NCBI GenBank assembly: GCA_946480485.1
Contig: CAMLJW010000045.1
Location: 1-19,031 of the forward strand
Length of the DNA stretch: 19,031 bases
Direction of reading: 5' to 3'
From: an uncultured Streptomyces sp.
GTDB taxonomy: Bacteria > Actinomycetota > Actinomycetes > Streptomycetales > Streptomycetaceae
Shown: positions 14,860 through 19,031 of the stretch, one piece after another
How the letters are laid out: each line of letters starts with the position of its first letter
Position numbering within the stretch: position 1 is the first letter of the stretch
Position numbers and translations under genes: made by a program
Notes under the pieces: model-generated
What the model was told of the DNA's origin: nothing
Seen by the model: only the letters and a program-made list of their open reading frames with translations
Database searches by the model: none

Positions 14860-14938
14860 CAGAGGACCAGAGGCTCCCAGAGGAGCCAGAGGAGCCAGAG
14901 GGGTCTCAAGAGGTCAGAGGGATCAGAGGAGTCAGAAG
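14860..14938. repeat. About 9-bp CAGAGG tandem repeat at the end of nrdB
   Basis: CAGAGG begins at 14860, 14868, 14878, 14887, 14896, 14915 and 14924, with variants at 14907 and 14933. The period is close to 9 bp, with CAGAGGAGC as the fullest unit. The array runs into the nrdB stop codon (14932-14934). On the nrdB strand it reads as CCTCTG repeats, pyrimidine-rich and C-rich, directly after the coding region. Confidence 0.85.
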
Positions 14939-15954
14939 TCCTCGTCCAAGTCGACGGTGCCCTCCACCGCCACCTGGTACGCCGACGGACGCCGCTCGAA
15001 GAAGTTGGTCAGTTCCTGAACGCCCTGCAGCTCCATGAAGGAGAAGGGGTTCTCGGAGCCGTACACCGGAGCGAAGCCGAGCCGTGTCAGACGCTGGTCG
15101 GCGACGCACTCCAGGTACTGCCGCATCGAGTCGGTGTTCATACCCGGGAGGCCGTCACCGCACAGATCGCGCGCGAACTGCAGCTCTGCCTCGACGGCCT
15201 CCCGGAGCATGTCGGTGACCTGCTGCTGAAGCTGGTCGTCGAAGAGCTCCGGCTCCTCCTTGCGGACCGTGTCCACCACGTCGAACGCGAAGGACATGTG
15301 CATCGTCTCGTCGCGGAACACCCAGTTGGTGCCCGTGGCGAGGCCGTGCAGCAGGCCACGGCCGCGGAACCAGTAGACGTACGCGAAGGCACCGTAGAAG
15401 AACAGCCCCTCGATGCATGCCGCGAAGCAGATCAGATTGAGCAGGAACCGGCGGCGGTCCGCCTTGTTCTCCAGCCGGTCCAGCTTCTCCACCGAGTCCA
15501 TCCACGTGAAGCAGAACTCGGCCTTCTCCCGGATCGACGGGATGTTCGCGACCGCGGCGAACGCGGCGGTACGGTCCTTTGGGTCGGGAAGGTAGGTGTC
15601 GAGCAGCGTCAAATAGAACTGGACGTGCACGGCCTCCTCGAAGAGCTGCCTCGAGAGATACAGCCGCGCCTCGGGTGAGTTGATGTGCTTGTAGAGGGTG
15701 AGCACCAGGTTGTTCGCCACGATCGAGTCACCCGTCGCGAAGAACGCGACCAGACGCCCGATGAGGTGCTGCTCGCCCGGTGACAGTTTCGCGAGATCCG
15801 TCACATCCGAGTGCAGGTCCACCTCCTCCACGGTCCAGGTGTTCCTGATCGCGTCCCGGTAGCGCTCGTAGAAGTCCGGGTAGCGCATGGGGCGCAGGGT
15901 CAGTTCGAAGCCCGGGTCGAGCAGGTTCTTCGCCGTCTTGGTGGTGCTGGTCAT
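14932..15954 (-). CDS. nrdB: Ribonucleoside-diphosphate reductase class Ia, beta subunit
   Basis: A 340-aa di-iron radical protein that supplies the tyrosyl radical for NrdA. Iron ligands are D76 (FFATGDSI), E107 and H110 (FEEAVHVQFY), E182 (CIEGLFFYGAF), E216 and H219 (FRDETMHM). The radical tyrosine is Y114, at the E-x2-H-x3-Y spacing of NrdB, so this is a tyrosyl-radical rather than a Tyr-less subclass. The C-terminal acidic tail VDLDEDF fits the peptide that docks on NrdA. Its ATG shares one base with the nrdA stop (TAATG), giving translational coupling. No nrdS-like third gene follows. Confidence 0.96.
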   Translation of the reverse strand: MTSTTKTAKNLLDPGFELTLRPMRYPDFYERYRDAIRNTWTVEEVDLHSDVTDLAKLSPGEQHLIGRLVAFFATGDSIVANNLVLTLYKHINSPEARLYLSRQLFEEAVHVQFYLTLLDTYLPDPKDRTAAFAAVANIPSIREKAEFCFTWMDSVEKLDRLENKADRRRFLLNLICFAACIEGLFFYGAFAYVYWFRGRGLLHGLATGTNWVFRDETMHMSFAFDVVDTVRKEEPELFDDQLQQQVTDMLREAVEAELQFARDLCGDGLPGMNTDSMRQYLECVADQRLTRLGFAPVYGSENPFSFMELQGVQELTNFFERRPSAYQVAVEGTVDLDEDF

Positions 15955-18470
15955 TACTGACAGGCCTCGCAGGACTCGGGGTTTTCAAGGGAGCAGGCGA
16001 CCGCGTCGGGGTCGGTGACCTGCTGGACGGGGATGTTCTTCTGTGGCTGCGGCTGGGTGGCGGAGTGGGAACCGGCCGCGCGGGCGATGCGGGTCGCCGG
16101 GCGTGAGCGCAGGTAGTACGTCGTCTTGAGACCCGACTTCCAGGCGTACGCGTACATCGAGGAGAGCTTGCCGATGGTCGGCGTCTCCAGGAAGAGGTTC
16201 ACGGACTGGGACTGGTCCAGGAACGGGGTGCGGGCGGCGGCCATGTCGATGAGTCCGCGCTGCGGGATCTCCCACGCCGTGCGGTAGAGCGCCCTTACAT
16301 CGTCGGGGATCCAGGTGAAGTCCTGCACCGAGCCGCTGGAGTCGCGCAGCGCCTCACGGGTGCGGGCGTCCCAGACTCCGAGCTGCTTCAGGTCGTCCAC
16401 CAGGTACGGGTTGACCTGGAGGAACTCGCCGGAAAGCGTCTCGCGCTTGAACAGGTTCGAGACCTGGGGCTCGATGCACTCGTACACGCCGGCGATCGAC
16501 GCGATGGTGGCGGTGGGCGCGATCGCGAGGAGAAGCGAGTTGCGCATGCCGGTGGTGGCGATGCGCTCGCGAAGGGCCGCCCAGCGCTCGGGCCAGGTCA
16601 GCTCGACGTCGTAGTGGTCGGGATGGAGCACCCCCCGGGCCGTACGGGTCTTCTCCCAGGCCGGCAGCGGGCCGATGGGGGTCCCGCCTGCACCGGAGCT
16701 GGCCGAGGGAGCTTGGGGGCGCTCGGCGAGGTCGGTGGAGGCCTCGTACGCGGCGAGCATCATGCGCTCGGCGATACGGGTGGAGAGCCGGCGAGCCTCC
16801 GGTGAGTCGAAGGGCAGCCGCAGCTTGAAGAACACGTCCTGGAGGCCCATCGCGCCCAGGCCGACCGGCCGCCACTGCGCATTCGACCGGCCGGCCTCCT
16901 CGGTCGGGTAGAAGTTGATGTCGACGACGCGGTCGAGGAAAGTGACGGCGGTGCGGACGGTCTGGTCCAGCCGCTCCCAGTCGATGTCCTGGGAGGCCGT
17001 GTCCACGAACGCCCCCAGGTTGACGGAACCCAGATTGCAGACCGCGGTCTCCCCGTCGTCCGTCACCTCCAGGATCTCCGTACAGAGGTTGGAGGAATGG
17101 ACCGTGTGGCCGGGCAGGGCCGTCTGGTTGGCGGTGCGGTTGGCCGCGTCCTTGAAGGTCATCCAGCCGTTGCCGGTCTGCGCCAGCGTGCGCATCATGC
17201 GGGCGTACAGATCACGGGCGGGGATGGTCTTCTTCGCGAGCCCGGCCTCCTCCGCCGTGCGGTAGGCGGCGTCGAACCCGTCGCCCCACAGGTCGACCAG
17301 CTCGGGCACGTCGGCCGGGGAGAACAGGGACCAGTCGGCGTCCGCGTTGACGCGGCGCATGAACTCGTCCGGGACCCAGTGCGCCAGGTTCAGATTGTGC
17401 GTACGGCGGGCCTCCTCGCCGGTGTTGTCGCGCAGCTCCAGGAACTCCTCGATGTCAAAGTGCCAGGTCTCCAGGTAGACCGCGGCCGCGCCCTTGCGCC
17501 GGCCGCCCTGGTTCACCGCGGCGACCGACGCGTCAAGGGTCTTCAGGAACGGGACGATGCCGTTGGAGTGCCCGTTCGTCCCGCGGATCAGCGAACCGCG
17601 GGAACGGATGCGGGAGTACGCGATGCCGATACCGCCCGCGTGCTTCGAGAGCCTGGCCACCTGGTGGTAGCGGTCGTAGATGGAGTCCAGCTCGTCCTTC
17701 GGGGAGTCGAGGAGGTAGCAGGACGACATCTGCGGGTGCCGCGTACCTGAGTTGAAGAGCGTGGGGGAGGAGGGAAGGTAGTCGAGACGGCTCATGAGCC
17801 CGTACAGGGCGGCCACTTCGTCCACGGACCGGGTGCCCGTATCTGCATCGGACGCGGTGTCCTCGGCGAGACCGCAGGCCACCCGGAGCATGAAGTGCTG
17901 GGGCGTCTCGATCACGCGCCGGGTGATCGGGTGCCGGAGCAGATAGCGGCTGTGGACGGTGCGCAGCCCGAAGTACCCGAAGCGGTCGTCCCTTTCGGGG
18001 TCGATGAGCGCGTCCAGCCGGTCCGCGTGGATCCGTACGAACTCGGCGGTGCGGTCGGCGATGAGCCTTTCCCGGTGCCCGACCGTGACGGACTCGGAGA
18101 AGGACCGTACGCCCTGCGAGGCGGCCTCCGCGGCGATGCTGATCGTCAGCAGGCGCGCGGCCAGCTTCGAGTAGGCGGGGTCCTCGGAGATGAGGCCGGC
18201 CGCCTGTTCGGTCGCCAGCTCGCGCAGCTCCGCCCCGTCCGCATGGGCGGACCGGCCGCGCAGCGCGGCGGCAACGACCCTGCCCGGATCGGCGTCGGGG
18301 AGGTCAGCGGTCAGCCCGGTCAGCGTCCGCAACAAGTCGGAGGGGCGGCCCGAAGGGCCTTTGTCGTGGGCGGTGGTGCGAGACGGGCGGGCCGCTCCTG
18401 CTCCATCGGCCTCGGCCTGTGTCGCGGTGGCCTCGGTCGCTGAAGCCGGATCGGCTGGCGCGATGGTCAC
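15954..18470 (-). CDS. nrdA: Ribonucleoside-diphosphate reductase class Ia, alpha subunit
   Basis: The 838-aa catalytic subunit that reduces NDPs to dNDPs. Key parts: active-site thiol in QMSSCYLL, the N-x-C-x-E block SSNLCTEI, its partner Cys in AVCNLGSVNL, PTATIASIAG, the radical-path tyrosines in TTYYLRSR, and the C-terminal redox pair ESCEACQ. The first 45 residues are Ala/Thr-rich and look disordered; the next part (about 45-115) resembles only the second half of an ATP-cone. The GTG at 18470 is chosen, with AGGGAG 8 nt upstream; orf extension beyond it runs through the riboswitch. A repeat-derived insert (about residues 583-600, APSASSGAGGTPIGP) precedes LPAWEKTR. Expression is predicted to be repressed by B12 and by NrdR. 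Confidence 0.95.
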   Translation of the reverse strand: MTIAPADPASATEATATQAEADGAGAARPSRTTAHDKGPSGRPSDLLRTLTGLTADLPDADPGRVVAAALRGRSAHADGAELRELATEQAAGLISEDPAYSKLAARLLTISIAAEAASQGVRSFSESVTVGHRERLIADRTAEFVRIHADRLDALIDPERDDRFGYFGLRTVHSRYLLRHPITRRVIETPQHFMLRVACGLAEDTASDADTGTRSVDEVAALYGLMSRLDYLPSSPTLFNSGTRHPQMSSCYLLDSPKDELDSIYDRYHQVARLSKHAGGIGIAYSRIRSRGSLIRGTNGHSNGIVPFLKTLDASVAAVNQGGRRKGAAAVYLETWHFDIEEFLELRDNTGEEARRTHNLNLAHWVPDEFMRRVNADADWSLFSPADVPELVDLWGDGFDAAYRTAEEAGLAKKTIPARDLYARMMRTLAQTGNGWMTFKDAANRTANQTALPGHTVHSSNLCTEILEVTDDGETAVCNLGSVNLGAFVDTASQDIDWERLDQTVRTAVTFLDRVVDINFYPTEEAGRSNAQWRPVGLGAMGLQDVFFKLRLPFDSPEARRLSTRIAERMMLAAYEASTDLAERPQAPSASSGAGGTPIGPLPAWEKTRTARGVLHPDHYDVELTWPERWAALRERIATTGMRNSLLLAIAPTATIASIAGVYECIEPQVSNLFKRETLSGEFLQVNPYLVDDLKQLGVWDARTREALRDSSGSVQDFTWIPDDVRALYRTAWEIPQRGLIDMAAARTPFLDQSQSVNLFLETPTIGKLSSMYAYAWKSGLKTTYYLRSRPATRIARAAGSHSATQPQPQKNIPVQQVTDPDAVACSLENPESCEACQ
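16670..16722. repeat. Dispersed repeat-like insert inside nrdA
   Basis: On the minus strand this reads GCCCCCAAGCTCCCTCGGCC... through GGCGGGACCCCCATCGG. It shares the 12-mer GCTCCCTCGGCC (minus strand, 16712-16701) with the element in the TPR gene, and its C-rich and GGGACCCCCA ends resemble dispersed Streptomyces repeats. It is translated as APSASSGAGGTPIGP in a surface region between conserved NrdA blocks. Confidence 0.5.
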
Positions 18471-18478
18471 GTGGGGCT

Positions 18479-18509
18479 CTCCCTCGCTCGGCAAGGGGCC
18501 TGCGGGGAG
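18479..18509 (-). promoter_or_regulatory. nrdA ribosome site with potential sequestering arm
   Basis: The Shine-Dalgarno AGGGAG (18484-18479) lies 8 nt before the GTG start. CTCCC about 20 nt upstream (18509-18505) is complementary to GGGAG, so the leader can fold to hide the ribosome site, as an alternative or addition to transcription termination. Confidence 0.4.
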
Positions 18510-18578
18510 CATGGGTTCGGGGCACGGGCGTACGCGCTCTGCGCAGCGGTACGCCGCGTCCACCGGCCCACTCCGCGA

Positions 18579-18605
18579 GGCCCGGACGTCATCGGTACCC
18601 GGGCC
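18579..18605 (-). terminator. Hairpin in the expression platform of the B12 riboswitch
   Basis: GGCCCGG and CCGGGCC (18605-18599 and 18585-18579 on the minus strand) form a perfect 7-bp stem with a 13-nt loop, starting 16 nt after the B12 box. No T-run follows. It is the best candidate for the switchable attenuator of nrdAB. Confidence 0.4.
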
Positions 18606-18620
18606 GGACGGCCTGGGCGC

Positions 18621-18775
18621 ACTGTCGGCAGGTCCTCGGACTGACGCTCGTACGCGGGCGTATGGGCATGCGGACATGCAGGCATGGGCCATGCAGGCAT
18701 GCGGACGTACGCGTACGAGTACACCGTTGCGGGACAGTTCCGGATTCGCACCGGATTCCCCTGCGGCGACAGCGA
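18621..18775 (-). ncRNA. Cobalamin (B12) riboswitch controlling nrdAB
   Basis: The minus strand carries the conserved core GGGAATCCGGTGCGAATCCG (from 18761) followed by the CCCGCAACGGTG block (to 18723), and, after a variable arm rich in GCATG/CGTAC repeats, the B12 box GTCAGTCCGAGGACCTGCC (18645-18627). The ends close with CTGTC (18772-18768) pairing to GACAG (18626-18622). It lies about 150 nt before the nrdA GTG. A B12 riboswitch on the class Ia nrdABS operon is established in Streptomyces: when adenosylcobalamin is present the B12-dependent class II enzyme suffices and the class Ia operon is turned down. Confidence 0.95.
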
Positions 18776-18780
18776 GCATG

Positions 18781-18827
18781 AGCATACATCTTGTGCCGTG
18801 CTGTCGTGTCACCCCCAGATGTTGTGT
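18781..18827 (-). promoter_or_regulatory. Pair of NrdR-like boxes at the nrdAB promoter
   Basis: On the minus strand ACACAACATCTGGGGG (18827-18812) and GCACAAGATGTATGCT (18796-18781) each resemble the NrdR box acaCwAtATaTwGtgt (about 11 and 9 of 16 positions), sharing CACAA-N-AT. They start 31 bp apart, three helical turns, the spacing typical of NrdR box pairs. The second contains the -10-like TATGCT, which would start transcription close to the aptamer's 5' end. NrdR represses RNR genes when dATP is high. Confidence 0.6.
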
Positions 18828-18837
18828 CGCGCTGGTT

Positions 18838-19031
18838 TCAGAGCGTCAACTGGTAGGTGAGGAGAGTGATGTCGTCCAGGTGCGGGACCGGGTTCCAGTC
18901 CCGCTCGGGTGTGCGGGCGAAGTCCAGGCGTTCGTAGATGCGGTGGGCGCTGTGCATGGTGCGCTGGGTCGACAGGACGATACGCGCACAGGTCTCCGTG
19001 GCCCGTGCGCGGTCGACGCAGGCACGTACGA
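18838..19031 (-). CDS. GNAT-family acetyltransferase, C-terminal part
   Basis: Only the last 64 codons are inside the window; the 5' part lies beyond the right edge. The segment reads ARATETCARIVLSTQRTMHS, then AHRIYERLDFARTPERDW, then HLDDITLLTYQLTL to TGA at 18838. The AHRIYERLDF block is the usual end of the GNAT acetyl-CoA-binding fold (helix 4 and strand 6). The substrate cannot be told. It lies upstream of nrdA on the same strand, and the nrdA promoter region begins right after its stop. Confidence 0.75.
   Translation of the reverse strand, partial: VRACVDRARATETCARIVLSTQRTMHSAHRIYERLDFARTPERDWNPVPHLDDITLLTYQLTL

Noticed and set aside
14860..14938. CRISPR array
   Set aside because: Units are only about 9 bp, degenerate and without unique spacers; no cas genes are present.
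18471..18812. Extension of nrdA by 114 upstream codons
   Set aside because: The frame is open but runs through the B12 riboswitch, and the GTG at 18470 has a good ribosome site.

Overview
The window is high-GC actinobacterial chromosome, almost certainly Streptomyces. Third codon positions are nearly always G or C. The promoters are of TTGnnn/TAGGnT type, and several loci are Streptomyces landmarks: sigR-rsrA, the histidinol-phosphatase hisN, and a class Ia ribonucleotide reductase operon behind a B12 riboswitch. Most of the window is conserved housekeeping core. One stretch, about 6.3 to 9.55 kb, looks like accessory DNA full of gene remnants.

Layout: the 3' end of an initiator-type tRNA-Met and its hairpin terminator (1-94). 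Then a minus-strand block: a Fur-family repressor with a tandem operator at its own promoter, a two-CBS-domain protein, hisN, an SMR efflux protein, rsgA and aroA (an apparent aroA-rsgA operon), and an M50-type membrane metalloprotease. Next comes the variable segment: a long gene-poor stretch, a secreted PL3-type pectate lyase with a five-copy 15-bp repeat coding an acidic linker, a strong terminator, then three decayed fragments in a row (LanM lanthipeptide synthetase, ISAs1-family transposase, tyrosine recombinase C-terminus).

The conserved order resumes on the plus strand. A SRAP (HMCES/YedK-like) gene is followed one base later by an alpha/beta hydrolase gene. Then come sigR, with a perfect sigma-R autoregulatory promoter and the in-frame 55-codon upstream extension that gives the long sigma-R' form, and rsrA overlapping it by four bases. 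A TPR protein and a peptide deformylase follow. Convergent to these, on the minus strand, are nrdA and nrdB (overlapping TAATG). They are preceded by a cobalamin riboswitch and, upstream of that, two NrdR-like boxes 31 bp apart. The third gene (nrdS) that I recall from the S. coelicolor operon is not present downstream. The far right holds the 3' end of a GNAT acetyltransferase gene.

Functional themes: peroxide/metal sensing (Fur), thiol-oxidation sensing (SigR/RsrA), abasic-site protection (SRAP), and deoxynucleotide supply tuned by B12 and nucleotide state. The most interesting sequence-level signals are the layered nrdAB leader, related palindromic elements apparently inserted in frame in two unrelated genes (TPR gene and nrdA), the roughly 9-bp CAGAGG repeat running into the end of nrdB, and the tandem operator of the Fur gene. 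All identifications rest on motif recognition by eye; no database search was run.
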